DNA of 24,710 bases, taken from assembly GCA_022841205.1 (NCBI GenBank), contig JALHCK010000019.1, positions 1 to 24,710 on the forward strand, in the 5' to 3' direction. The stretch comes from Methanomicrobiales archaeon. Its GTDB lineage: Archaea > Halobacteriota > Methanomicrobia > Methanomicrobiales > Methanospirillaceae. The notes under the pieces are model-generated. The model searched no databases, had not been told where the DNA came from, and worked only from the letters and a program-made list of their open reading frames with translations. Below, piece after piece: positions 1-6,963 of the stretch. How positions within the stretch are numbered: the first letter of the stretch is position 1; each line of letters begins with the position of its first letter. The translations under genes and the position numbers were made by a program.

Positions 1-80
1 TTCAAAAACCAGGTGATGAGATGCTTCATTCCCTCGTCGTTATCGGTAAGATAATGAAGTACGACTTCCTTTAGATTCAT
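1..80 (-). CDS. IS256-family transposase, N-terminal fragment cut by window edge
   Basis: Only the first 26 codons lie in the window, starting with an ATG at 80-78. The visible peptide begins MNLKEVVLHYL and continues with an acidic stretch and an EGMKHLITWFL motif. I recognise this as the usual N-terminus of IS256 (Mutator-like) transposases, whose DDE catalytic domain would follow further left. An AAAGGAG ribosome-binding site lies about 10 bases upstream, and the terminal repeat of the element lies just beyond it. Whether the gene is intact cannot be told from here. Confidence 0.7.
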   Translation of the reverse strand, partial: MNLKEVVLHYLTDNDEGMKHLITWFL

Positions 81-157
81 GCCCTGTATTCTCCTTTGTA
101 CAATTCTAGGTTGGATACAGGGGTTCTTTTGAATTTACATCACTTCGTGTACACTAC
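1..157 (-). mobile_element. IS256-family insertion sequence, one end (partial)
   Basis: Positions 108-157, read on the minus strand from 157, form a conserved terminal segment starting GTAGTGTACACGAAGTGATG. The same 50 bp recurs in inverted orientation at 6678-6727 with one mismatch. A transposase start codon follows 28 bp further in, so the element points left and leaves the window. Ends containing a GTGTACAC-type core are familiar for IS256-like elements. The outer boundary near 157 is inferred from where the two copies stop matching; no target duplication can be checked because the other end is outside the window. Confidence 0.75.
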
Positions 158-438
158 CTTGGCAACTGCCGCCGATGGGAAACAGTACCGGACAAAGTAT
201 TATAATATCGACATGATCCTCGCCATCGGTTAACGGGTCCGTTCCCACCGGGGACCCAATTCCGACGAGTCTGAATTACCATTACCTCCTGAGCCGGTTG
301 GAAGCAGAAATGCGACCATGAGACACTTGATCGCATTTATGCCAGGGTATGACCTTACAAATTTTTTTGCCGGGTTATAATCCTACAAAAAATAAGTTTA
401 CGATGGAGTATAACCATCCACTATCTCGTAGTATTGCA
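158..438. other. Intergenic stretch, no gene recognised
   Basis: This lies between the insertion-sequence end and the 3' end of the glycosyltransferase gene. Short open frames exist on both strands but have no ribosome-binding site or recognisable composition. I see a weak GGGTCC/GGACCC inverted repeat near 234-265 and nothing else. Confidence 0.5.
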
Positions 439-1488
439 TTATTTTCGCCCATCATGGTTATTGGCCTGACAGCCGCAACTTACCGGAATTGCCCTCCGGT
501 GATTTATTCCAAATTTTTCATGGAAGAAAGTAAGATCCCCGTTTTTAATTGAATGTAAATTCTGACAACAGAATAAAAAGACCTTTGACTTCATCAGCAT
601 CTCTTTAACCATTGAATCGAATTTGCGATTGAAAATGAAAAAAGGTAATGAAATAATATTCAGTAATATGTATCCCAACCAGCACCAATAGAATGAAATT
701 ACGTTTATTAGTGTTGACTCGAAATTTTTGTAAAATATATAAAACGAATATACGTAACGCATATGTACAAGAAGCTCGTTTGGCGTTCTTGCAACATCTG
801 CTCCTTTGTGCACCAGTTTTGCTGAAGGAGTAATATACAAGCCTCCCCGAAAGGCTTTATAAATACGAAACGAAAAATCGAGATCTTCTTTTAAAGAATA
901 CCTTCTTAAATTCTCATCAAATTGAAATAACTTGAAAATTGTTTTCCGGTAAGCCTGATTTGACCCGGCGAGCCATTCACATTTCGAAATCTTTGTAACA
1001 ATTGTCGGATAAGATGCATTTGTTGATTTTAATACCTTACAACTGTTTTTTTCATTGTAGTGAAGCAAAAAAATCTTGTTTAAATTTGCCTGGATTTTTG
1101 AAACAGTGGGTACATTGGTAATATGACCCTGAACACCTATTGCGTCAGGGAAATTATTAAAGACCGATAGAATTTCCCTGGTGTAATCAGCGTTTAAAGC
1201 TACATCGTCATCTAAAAATAAGATTATTGATCCCTGCGAATGTTTTACACCCAGATTGCGTGCAATAGCCGAACTTCTGCTTTTATCATTTCTTATATAG
1301 AACAGGTTTATTTTATTCTCCAAAAAATCCGGCTTTCTTTTTTCTATTATATTTTTTACATCCTCACTATCGCTATCATCAACAACAATAACTTCCCCGG
1401 GTAAAAAAACCTGTTGAATAATCGATGTTAATGTTTCATTTAATTCATCCGGCCTGTTATATGTAGGAATAATTATCGACAATTCCAT
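439..1488 (-). CDS. Family 2 glycosyltransferase
   Basis: This is a protein of about 349 aa that should transfer a sugar from an activated donor to a surface or extracellular glycan. The N-terminal beta strand and loop (MELSIIIPTYNRP) and the VVDDSDSED segment around residue 37 are the GT-A nucleotide-binding start. FLDDDVALN near residue 92 supplies the metal-binding DxD motif. GSNQAYRK near 175 and a later KEDLDFSFR segment fit the acceptor/base region of family GT2. A hydrophobic stretch near residues 260-285 could be a membrane segment. I chose the ATG at 1488 because the nine bases further upstream would need a TTG start. A TATA-like box at 1524-1534 would give an almost leaderless message. 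The gene is clearly richer in A and T than the PEGA and primase genes, which suggests acquisition by transfer. The acceptor is unknown. Confidence 0.88.
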   Translation of the reverse strand: MELSIIIPTYNRPDELNETLTSIIQQVFLPGEVIVVDDSDSEDVKNIIEKRKPDFLENKINLFYIRNDKSRSSAIARNLGVKHSQGSIILFLDDDVALNADYTREILSVFNNFPDAIGVQGHITNVPTVSKIQANLNKIFLLHYNEKNSCKVLKSTNASYPTIVTKISKCEWLAGSNQAYRKTIFKLFQFDENLRRYSLKEDLDFSFRIYKAFRGGLYITPSAKLVHKGADVARTPNELLVHMRYVYSFYIFYKNFESTLINVISFYWCWLGYILLNIISLPFFIFNRKFDSMVKEMLMKSKVFLFCCQNLHSIKNGDLTFFHEKFGINHRRAIPVSCGCQANNHDGRK

Positions 1489-1523
1489 AAAAATCAATCA
1501 ACCCATGTGAACTGACATCCCTG

Positions 1524-1534
1524 TTTTATATTCC
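1524..1534 (-). promoter_or_regulatory. Candidate TATA box for the glycosyltransferase gene
   Basis: On the minus strand this reads GGAATATAAAA, close to an archaeal TATA element. It lies about 36 bp before the ATG at 1488, so transcription should begin within some ten bases of the start codon. Confidence 0.4.
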
Positions 1535-1726
1535 CTGGCCATCGAACCCAATCGGATAGTGTTCACCCGTCTCTGGGTTGACATATTCACAAGCAGGTGT
1601 ACCATCACAACCACAATAAACCATAGCCCGAAAGAAAGGCCCTGAAGGAGTCGCAGGCGGATAGGACCTGGTTACAGTCAACCAGGCAAGATGTTCTGGA
1701 GATGATGCCGTCCGGGGGGTGAATAA
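1526..1726 (-). pseudogene. Remnant of an unknown protein gene (C-terminal end)
   Basis: The minus strand is open for 66 codons ending at TAA 1528-1526. The peptide has a protein-like composition, with segments such as FFRAMVYCGCDGTPACEY and VNPETGEHYPIGFDG. A stop codon (TAG, 1729-1727) closes the frame just upstream, and the only ATG is at 1624, giving 32 aa. I read it as the surviving tail of a decayed gene, or less likely a tiny Cys-containing protein. Its end overlaps the candidate TATA box of the glycosyltransferase gene. No family is recognised. Confidence 0.3.
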
Positions 1727-1827
1727 CTATTTTCCCGGCGGTATGTCTGCCATTTACCCCGGGATGGAAGAATTAATCAGCCGTGGCTTCGAAAATTTTC
1801 AACAGAACACTTAAGAGGAGATTTCAG

Positions 1828-3192
1828 ATGAAACCGATTGCAATCATTCTCTGCGCACTCTGCTTCACCGTGACTGGTGTCGGGTGGGTCAGTGGAGAAG
1901 ACACGTCTTCCAACGCTGTGACCATGGAATTGAACCCCATCCCGCCGGAAGGGATGGCATACCGCGATCGAATCGGCGGAGACACAGGTTACTTCTCCAT
2001 AAGTTCGGCCCCAAGCGGAGCCGACGTCATCTTCGATGGGAGATTCCTCGGGGAGACCCCGGTGACCACCGAGGTGTACTCGACCGGGTCTCCCTCCCAT
2101 TCCATCACCATCAGCATGTATGGGTACAACACCTGGACCAGGACTTACAATCAGAACCCGTCTCCGGGCCAGACAATTTTTGTGAACGCGAACCTGGAGC
2201 CCATTGTCCAGACCGGGACTATCGATGTGAGTTCCTCGCCATCCGGGGCCATCGCAAGGCTCGATGGGGGCATGACCATAACAACTCCCGGGACATTCAG
2301 GTATGTTTCGCCCGGGTACCACACGGTCGAGATCTCCAGGGCAGGATACTATCCCTACAGCACCTCCGTCACCGTCGGTCCCGGGGGAGTCTCCAGCGTG
2401 AGCGCTTCGCTCTCGCCCATGCAGACCACGGGAACACTCCGGGTCACTTCGTCACCATCCGGGGCAGAGGTTAGTGTCGACGGGATCTATCGCGGCTATA
2501 CCCCGCTCACTGTCGGTTCCCTTGGTTCCGGCAGGCACACATTAAGCCTTTACCTCTCGGGATACCAGGACTATTCCCGTAACGTGGAGATCACGTCAGG
2601 GAGCGAGACCTACGTCTCTGCCTCCCTGACCCCGGTATACCAGCCCACCACGGGCGACATCATTGTGAGCTCGGTCCCCGATGGCGCTTCCATCTTCCTT
2701 GACGGGAACTACCGCGGGAAAACCTTCCAGGGAAATCCGTTCGACATTACCGGGGTCGTGCCCGGCACTCATACCGTTGCGTTGCTGAAGGGCGGATACC
2801 AGGACTACACCACCACTGTTGCGGTGTCTGCGGGGAAGTTCTCGACGGTCTCGGTATCGCTCACCCCTGGGTCTGTGCCCTCCAACAAAGGCGATATCAC
2901 GGTCCAGTCATCTCCCTCCGGGGCTGATGTCTACCTCGACAACCTGTACAAGGGGTTCACCCCCCTCACCATTGATGAAGTCCCTGCCGGGTCCCATGTA
3001 GTCACGTTCAAGATGCCAGGTTATTCCGATGCGCAATATACCGTCCAGGTCGCCTCCGATAAGACGACCCCGGTCATGGGGCTGCTTACGCTGGTTCCAA
3101 CCGCGGCTCCCACAAGTTCGCCTCTCTCAACGGTCATAGTGGCTGGCGCCTTGGCGATCCCAGGTATCCTGTTCCTCGGAAGAAGGAGATAG
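1828..3192 (+). CDS. Secreted, membrane-anchored PEGA-domain protein
   Basis: This 454-aa protein is probably displayed on the outside of the cell. Residues 1-23 are a signal peptide (MKPIAIILCALCF onward). Five PEGA-type repeats of about 70 residues follow, at about 54, 129, 204, 276 and 355. Each opens with a G-x-(I/L)-x-V-x-S-x-PSGA strand, a DG-x-(Y/F)-x-G turn and later a GY-x-(D/P)-Y or equivalent. The end (about 432-450) is one hydrophobic helix followed by GRRR, an anchor with a positive cytoplasmic tail. The ATG at 1828 is preferred over an upstream GTG because AAGAGGAG sits 7 bases before it and the signal peptide starts there. Such proteins are common in Methanomicrobiales envelopes; the ligand or partner is unknown. 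It is a single gene, followed at once by a T-tract. Confidence 0.9.
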   Translation: MKPIAIILCALCFTVTGVGWVSGEDTSSNAVTMELNPIPPEGMAYRDRIGGDTGYFSISSAPSGADVIFDGRFLGETPVTTEVYSTGSPSHSITISMYGYNTWTRTYNQNPSPGQTIFVNANLEPIVQTGTIDVSSSPSGAIARLDGGMTITTPGTFRYVSPGYHTVEISRAGYYPYSTSVTVGPGGVSSVSASLSPMQTTGTLRVTSSPSGAEVSVDGIYRGYTPLTVGSLGSGRHTLSLYLSGYQDYSRNVEITSGSETYVSASLTPVYQPTTGDIIVSSVPDGASIFLDGNYRGKTFQGNPFDITGVVPGTHTVALLKGGYQDYTTTVAVSAGKFSTVSVSLTPGSVPSNKGDITVQSSPSGADVYLDNLYKGFTPLTIDEVPAGSHVVTFKMPGYSDAQYTVQVASDKTTPVMGLLTLVPTAAPTSSPLSTVIVAGALAIPGILFLGRRR

Positions 3193-3208
3193 GGATCCTT
3201 TTTTTTTC
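3193..3208 (+). terminator. T-tract terminator after the PEGA gene
   Basis: Seven bases after the stop codon there is a run of nine T residues (3199-3207). Archaeal RNA polymerase commonly terminates at such oligo-U tracts without a hairpin. Confidence 0.55.
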
Positions 3209-3216
3209 CTATTGGT

Positions 3217-3349
3217 CGATTATTACTCGGTGAACCCGTGTACGAACAGGACCGACCTGAAGATCAGCTATGTTACAGATGTCGACGGGACATGGATGAT
3301 CGGTGCCGGCAACTATATCGAACCGGGGTCGCAGGTGCTGCGGGGGTGA
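3217..3349 (+). pseudogene. Remnant of an unknown protein gene (C-terminal end)
   Basis: This frame is open from the T-tract and reads VDYYSVNPCTNRTDLKIS, then a segment with DVDGTWMIGAGNYIEPGS, ending at TGA 3347-3349. The composition is protein-like and resembles an extracellular or pilin-like domain, but no start codon with a ribosome-binding site is present (only a GTG). I take it as the tail of a lost gene. No family can be named. Confidence 0.3.
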
Positions 3350-3608
3350 GGAGCATAATCTGTGTGATGCGGTTTTCCCACGTTTCCCGGATTTTTAGCA
3401 TTTACAAGCACCTCTTTTCCTCCCCGTCTTTTCCGGGCATTACGATGCCATTACCCATTAATAGAACTGGAAGTACAAACCCTGCTAACAACAAGGTGGC
3501 GGGATATGCCGCCACCAAGCCTTCTATCTGTATGCCCCACGATTGGCCGTCGTGAGACAATCATACACATCGTGAAGGTAAAAAGACCGAGCGGGAACCG
3601 TTAGCTCC
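3350..3608. other. Intergenic region with one perfect hairpin
   Basis: No gene is supported here. The only structure is an 8-bp perfect stem, GGTGGCGG at 3495-3502 pairing with CCGCCACC at 3509-3516 around a 6-base loop. It lies between the rightward PEGA gene and the leftward small-gene operon that ends at 3609, so it could be a shared transcription-end or RNA-stability element. Confidence 0.4.
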
Positions 3609-3989
3609 TCACCCCGCCCCTCCAACCCCCGACCCCTTCATCAGGCCGTACTCGATCTCGTAGAACCCGCCCCCACGGTCGTTGAAGGTCAGGAAGTAGT
3701 GGAGGAGCTGCTGGCTCTCTGCAGCCTCGATCTGCCTGAGAAGTTCTCCCTGGTCCAGTGCATCGTGCCCGGAAAGGACCCATCGCCGGGTCTCATCAGC
3801 CATCTTCCAGGAACGGGCCGGGACCGTCTCGGGCGGCGTGGTGACCGAATCGTCCTTCGGGTCGTAGAAGGCGATCACCTGCCGGGTCTCATTCTTCGCT
3901 TCGATCTTCTGGTGGCGTTGCCAGTAGGCGATGACGGCCACCACGATGGCGATCAGCATCTCGAAAATCTGTATCAGGTCTTCTTCCAT
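3609..3989 (-). CDS. Small membrane-associated protein of unknown function (126 aa)
   Basis: The N-terminus (MEEDLIQIFEMLIAIVVAVIAYW) is a short amphipathic start followed by one hydrophobic helix at about residues 9-23, then a basic stretch (QRHQKIEAK) and a soluble domain of about 95 residues. The domain has acidic and aromatic segments (FYDPKDDS, LLHYFLTFNDRGGGFYEIEYG) and ends in a Gly-rich tail. This predicts a single-pass protein with most of the chain on one side of the membrane. It is the last gene of a three-gene leftward operon, 54 bases downstream of the 40-aa gene. I do not recognise the family; the compact small-gene context is virus-like, but no virion gene is nearby. Confidence 0.65.
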   Translation of the reverse strand: MEEDLIQIFEMLIAIVVAVIAYWQRHQKIEAKNETRQVIAFYDPKDDSVTTPPETVPARSWKMADETRRWVLSGHDALDQGELLRQIEAAESQQLLHYFLTFNDRGGGFYEIEYGLMKGSGVGGAG

Positions 3990-4043
3990 GATAGCACCCC
4001 GCGGGGAGGGTGGTTTCCGAGAAGGATGGGGGTGGAGCGGGAT

Positions 4044-4166
4044 TCACCGCTTCCACCGGTCATGGTCCATCCCGTCGTGCATCCCGACGATGATCCTGAT
4101 CATGACGAAGAGCATGGTCAGGCTCCCGAGAAGGATGCCGAGGACGAACATGAATCCTTCATCCAT
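4044..4166 (-). CDS. Tiny single-pass membrane protein (40 aa)
   Basis: The peptide starts MDEGFMFVLGILLG and continues through a hydrophobic, Met- and Ile-rich helix of about 22 residues, then a charged end rich in His, Asp and Arg (MHDGMDHDRWKR). A strong GAGGAGGGAG Shine-Dalgarno site at 4171-4180 sits 4-5 bases before the ATG at 4166, the best evidence that this short frame is translated. It lies between the 167-aa gene (28 bases upstream) and the 126-aa gene. Single-helix proteins of this size in phage-like operons may be holin-like or assembly factors, but nothing in the sequence decides this. Confidence 0.6.
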   Translation of the reverse strand: MDEGFMFVLGILLGSLTMLFVMIRIIVGMHDGMDHDRWKR

Positions 4167-4194
4167 GATCCTCCCTCCTCCGCCAGATCAGCGA

Positions 4195-4698
4195 TCAGGC
4201 GAGTTCGGGCTTCGTGTCAGCCCAGGTCTCGATGGCCGCAAGGATTGCGTCATCTGAGTACGACGTGACCCGGACCTGTTCACGGCCAAAGGTCACGTAG
4301 TAGATCTCGCCGTTTGCATCGTGGCACTTGAGCGTTGCCGAGAAGGTGTCCTTGTCGGAGACGTGGACGGCATCGCCGCCAATGGCCGTGGCAAGTGCTT
4401 CATCGGCGGAAATCGCCAGTAAAGCGGCATTGAACCCCGCCACGCTGGATGCACGGGCCGTGACCGACCCGACGGTCCTGGCCTCGTTGTTCTCATACTC
4501 GATCCGTGCGGTGTACCCTTCACGGCTCTTTGCTACCGGGCTCTGTGGGACCCCGGCGACATCGTATGCGGTACAGCTCCACGGGTTGCCGGAGATTACC
4601 CCGGAGACGAGGGTGTTGAACGCTGCGATGTCTTCAATCGGCGAGGCGAGCTCGCGGACTGCGGTCTTGGTGATACTCTGCTGGACAAAGTCTCCCAT
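4195..4698 (-). CDS. Unknown soluble protein (167 aa), first gene of a small operon
   Basis: The product starts MGDFVQQSITKTAVRELASP and is predicted soluble. It shows two similar-looking halves: an early segment around residues 38-75 (NPWSCTAYDVAGV, then GYTARIEYEN) and a later one around 110-145 (DTFSATLKCHDANGEIYYVTFG, then VRVTSYSDD). Each half ends in a helix with a D/E-ilaaI-type pattern. An AGGAG ribosome-binding site lies about 9 bases before the ATG. The arrangement of a small beta/alpha protein followed by a single-helix peptide is reminiscent of the DUF1659/DUF2922/YvrJ-type small-gene clusters of Firmicutes, but I see only an organisational likeness, not homology. Function unknown. 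Confidence 0.65.
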   Translation of the reverse strand: MGDFVQQSITKTAVRELASPIEDIAAFNTLVSGVISGNPWSCTAYDVAGVPQSPVAKSREGYTARIEYENNEARTVGSVTARASSVAGFNAALLAISADEALATAIGGDAVHVSDKDTFSATLKCHDANGEIYYVTFGREQVRVTSYSDDAILAAIETWADTKPELA

Positions 4699-4745
4699 GG
4701 TTTTTCTCCTGCCCTTTTCAGGGCAATCTGCAGGTAAAACAGGGA

Positions 4746-4760
4746 ATTATTTATATTTTT
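4746..4760 (-). promoter_or_regulatory. Promoter of the three-gene small-protein operon
   Basis: The minus strand reads AAAAATATAAATAA preceded by GGGT, a good archaeal BRE/TATA pair about 50 bp before the ATG at 4698. The predicted short leader contains a GCCCTGAAAAGGGC hairpin (4711-4724) just ahead of the ribosome-binding site, which could affect translation. Confidence 0.5.
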
Positions 4761-4933
4761 ACCCGGGGTGGCGATCGGGGACTGTATAGAGGCGGAATCA
4801 GAAAAAGGAGCGGTTTGATGAGCACCGGCAAAATTATCAGGGGATCCGGGTCCCGCTGTTTTGAAGGACTGCAGGTCAGCACCGGTCTATGTTCGAGGGA
4901 GCATGATCCCTGTCGGGTTCTGATGTATGATAA

Positions 4934-6295
4934 CTATTCCACTCCTTTTCCTGCACCTTTCCTCTTCCTGGAAGGAACTCTCTGGAGATTTGACTTTTCG
5001 TTGAAGATGAACATGTATTCCCTTCCACGCTTCTCCCGGATGATGTATCCCAGCTCTTCAAGCCGTAAGAGATCGGTTCGTGCCGTCTGGTATACTGTAT
5101 TATACACCTGCATAACCTGGCGGATGGTGAAATACTCATCAGGATGCTCCATCATCTCACGGAGGATGTTTGCCTGGCGGGGGTTGATCTCCTTGATCTC
5201 CCTGGTAATAGCTCTGGTCGCCTTCCGGACTGCCTGTTGTCTCTCAATATAGGCAAGGAGATCGGTCAACGCCTCATCGATGCAGGACAGGTTATACTGG
5301 AGAAAATACGTCACGTCAGATTCATCATATTCGGTATGGAGATATGCCAGGGGGTATTTCTTTTTCGACCGCAGGATAACCCGGGAGATAGGCATGTATT
5401 CAAAGAGCCAGTACCCCTGCGAAAGTACGTACCAGTAGAAGATGCTCCTTGCGGTACGGCCGTTGCCATCATTGAACGGGTGAAGGTACCCGATGAGGTA
5501 ATGCAGAATAATCCCTTTGATGATCGGATGGATGAATGTCTCATCACCCGTTTTGATCCCTGCAGCATCGCTATTTGCAAAGGCACAGAGCTCCTCGATG
5601 AACCCCTCGATCCCGGAAAAATCCGGGGGTGTGTGGTACACAAGACCGGTATTAGGATCAACTACCACAACTTCATTCGTCGTCCGGAAATGTCCGGCAT
5701 ACTCATCATTGACAGTCCCTTTTGTCACGGTCCTGTGAACATCAAGGATGAACCCCGGGGAGAGGGCCTCGTCCTTCTTTTCCCGGATCAGCCTCATCGT
5801 CTCATAGTTGTTCAGGACCATCCGCTCAGCATTGTTCTTCGGCTTCTTCCCTTTCTGCAGCATCTCCTTGGCAGATTTCCGGGTGGTTGCCGCCCCCTCC
5901 AGCATACTTGAGGCTATGGCTTCTTCCATGAGCGAATTGATGATGTAGGACTCTTCCAGCGTAACCGTCCTGTCATGGATGCGTAATGTCCCGGACAGAT
6001 ACCTGTCGATGGTATGGAGGGTTCTGACAATCCCGGGGATAAACGAGTAGGTGAGGGGAAGATGCCTGAACGGGACGTGTTCATACCGCAATACCCGGAG
6101 CAGTTTCATGACAGCCCAGGTTGCTGTTCTTCGTTCCGGGTCAGGTATCCTGTACTTCAGTTCGTCCCAGGGGAGATAGCGGCGGTTATATTCAGCAACT
6201 TCTTTCTGAAGCCTGGGATCTTTTGTAAAAGCTGCGTTCTCTGCTGTGAGCGCCTTGTTCCAATCGGGAGGGGGTCGTTCGGGTAGTTTTTGCAT
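4934..6295 (-). CDS. Fic/DOC-family AMP transferase with C-terminal winged helix
   Basis: This 453-aa enzyme should transfer AMP from ATP to a hydroxyl side chain of a target protein. The catalytic motif HPFNDGNGRTAR is at residues 272-283, with His272 as the base and the DGNGR loop binding the phosphates. SSMLEG at 129-134 matches the inhibitory (S/T)xxxE(G/N) helix that sits before the Fic core in class II Fic proteins, so the enzyme is probably autoinhibited. An N-terminal Fic_N-like region precedes it. Residues about 365-440 form a winged helix (ANILREMMEHPDEYF, then TARTDLLRLEELGYI), and the tail is basic. The gene stands alone. Its ATG lies 16 bp from a palindrome that is repeated upstream, so the winged helix may bind its own promoter. 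No separate antitoxin gene is seen, as expected for this class. Confidence 0.93.
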   Translation of the reverse strand: MQKLPERPPPDWNKALTAENAAFTKDPRLQKEVAEYNRRYLPWDELKYRIPDPERRTATWAVMKLLRVLRYEHVPFRHLPLTYSFIPGIVRTLHTIDRYLSGTLRIHDRTVTLEESYIINSLMEEAIASSMLEGAATTRKSAKEMLQKGKKPKNNAERMVLNNYETMRLIREKKDEALSPGFILDVHRTVTKGTVNDEYAGHFRTTNEVVVVDPNTGLVYHTPPDFSGIEGFIEELCAFANSDAAGIKTGDETFIHPIIKGIILHYLIGYLHPFNDGNGRTARSIFYWYVLSQGYWLFEYMPISRVILRSKKKYPLAYLHTEYDESDVTYFLQYNLSCIDEALTDLLAYIERQQAVRKATRAITREIKEINPRQANILREMMEHPDEYFTIRQVMQVYNTVYQTARTDLLRLEELGYIIREKRGREYMFIFNEKSNLQRVPSRKRKGAGKGVE

Positions 6296-6310
6296 AGCGT
6301 TTCCAGCACT

Positions 6311-6339
6311 AACTACTAATTTAGTATATTTTAGTAGTT
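6311..6339. promoter_or_regulatory. Palindromic operator candidate, copy 1, over the fic TATA region
   Basis: Perfect 9-bp arms AACTACTAA (6311-6319) and TTAGTAGTT (6331-6339) flank an 11-bp A/T spacer. On the minus strand the spacer and arm give AAAATATACTAAA, a TATA-like element about 30 bp before the fic start codon. A protein bound here would block the promoter. An extra TTAGTT half-site follows at 6341-6346. Confidence 0.55.
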
Positions 6340-6379
6340 ATTAGTTATGATGGCTGCACCTTTGCTCCAGCGCCGGACC

Positions 6380-6408
6380 AACTACTAATTTGTTATACTT
6401 TAGTAGTT
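6380..6408. promoter_or_regulatory. Palindromic operator candidate, copy 2
   Basis: The same 9-bp arms recur at 6380-6388 and 6400-6408 with an 11-bp spacer, 69 bp from copy 1. Only a few spacer bases differ. A further GGTAGTT half-site follows at 6412-6418. Identical arms with equal spacing argue for a dimeric DNA-binding protein. Confidence 0.55.
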
Positions 6409-6581
6409 TTTGGTAGTTGCCTGAAACGAAATACGCCATTATTCAATACCACGCCGGCGCAGAACTTCGTCTTGGTGAAATGCGAATAGCCCTTTGCAAC
6501 CTGTGTGCGGGCAGGCATCAGATCTCTTATTGTATCAGGGCTGAGCGGCTGATCTTCTTCCTCTTTAACCCACTCCCCCAC
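6393..6581 (-). CDS. Possible small protein or gene remnant (62 aa)
   Basis: The frame opens with GTG and reads VGEWVKEEEDQPLSPDTIRD, then a basic segment containing FTKTKFCAGVVLNNGVF. The composition is protein-like but there is no clear ribosome-binding site, and its last codons lie inside the second palindrome, so a functional gene is doubtful. It points toward fic and could be the remains of a gene once upstream of it. No family is recognised. Confidence 0.25.
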   Translation of the reverse strand: MGEWVKEEEDQPLSPDTIRDLMPARTQVAKGYSHFTKTKFCAGVVLNNGVFRFRQLPKTTKV

Positions 6582-6677
6582 TTACCATTCAGAGAACCGC
6601 TGTAAATCGACCTTTTTATCAAAACCCAAAGAAATAACAAGCCCGAGTAAAAGTACATTCAGACAAACCGTCTTTTT

Positions 6678-6727
6678 GTAGTGTACACGAAGTGATGTAA
6701 ATTAAAAAGAACCCCTGTATCCAACCT
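6678..6727 (+). mobile_element. Solo IS256-type end (inverted copy of the left-edge end)
   Basis: These 50 bases match the reverse complement of 108-157 with one mismatch. Beyond 6727 the likeness fades over about 20 bases (a CCT-GA-TTG pattern, then AGG) and there is no transposase frame. It is therefore an isolated end left after decay or deletion of an element that pointed rightwards, or a small non-autonomous derivative. The pair brackets the 6.5 kb holding the glycosyltransferase, PEGA, small-operon and fic genes. Confidence 0.7.
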
Positions 6728-6963
6728 GGATTGAGCAAACAGGCTGGAGAGACCGAGAGGGAGAAATACGGATCAGAATCAGATGACTTGATGCAAAACG
6801 ATGGCATAAAATTGGTTTTTCAGACAGGTGTTACCAGGATATATCGTGTTGTCTGAATGGAAGCTGGCAGTTCACTCATGAAAGGCCGGGAATAATCGTG
6901 TAACTACTCTTTTTGTTTATGATATCCGCAGAGCCAACACCGATCCCAGGAAACGCGACGGTC
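6728..6963. other. Intergenic region, no gene recognised
   Basis: This lies between the solo insertion-sequence end and the last gene of the replication module. I see only a weak CAGACA/TGTCTG inverted repeat near 6820-6856. Confidence 0.4.

Noticed and set aside
1777..2322. A 181-codon minus-strand frame within the PEGA gene.
   Set aside because: It is a shadow of the clearly coding plus strand with its signal peptide and PEGA repeats.
4815..5252. A 145-codon plus-strand frame over the 3' end of fic.
   Set aside because: It lies mostly opposite the coding winged-helix region of Fic and has no protein-like features of its own.
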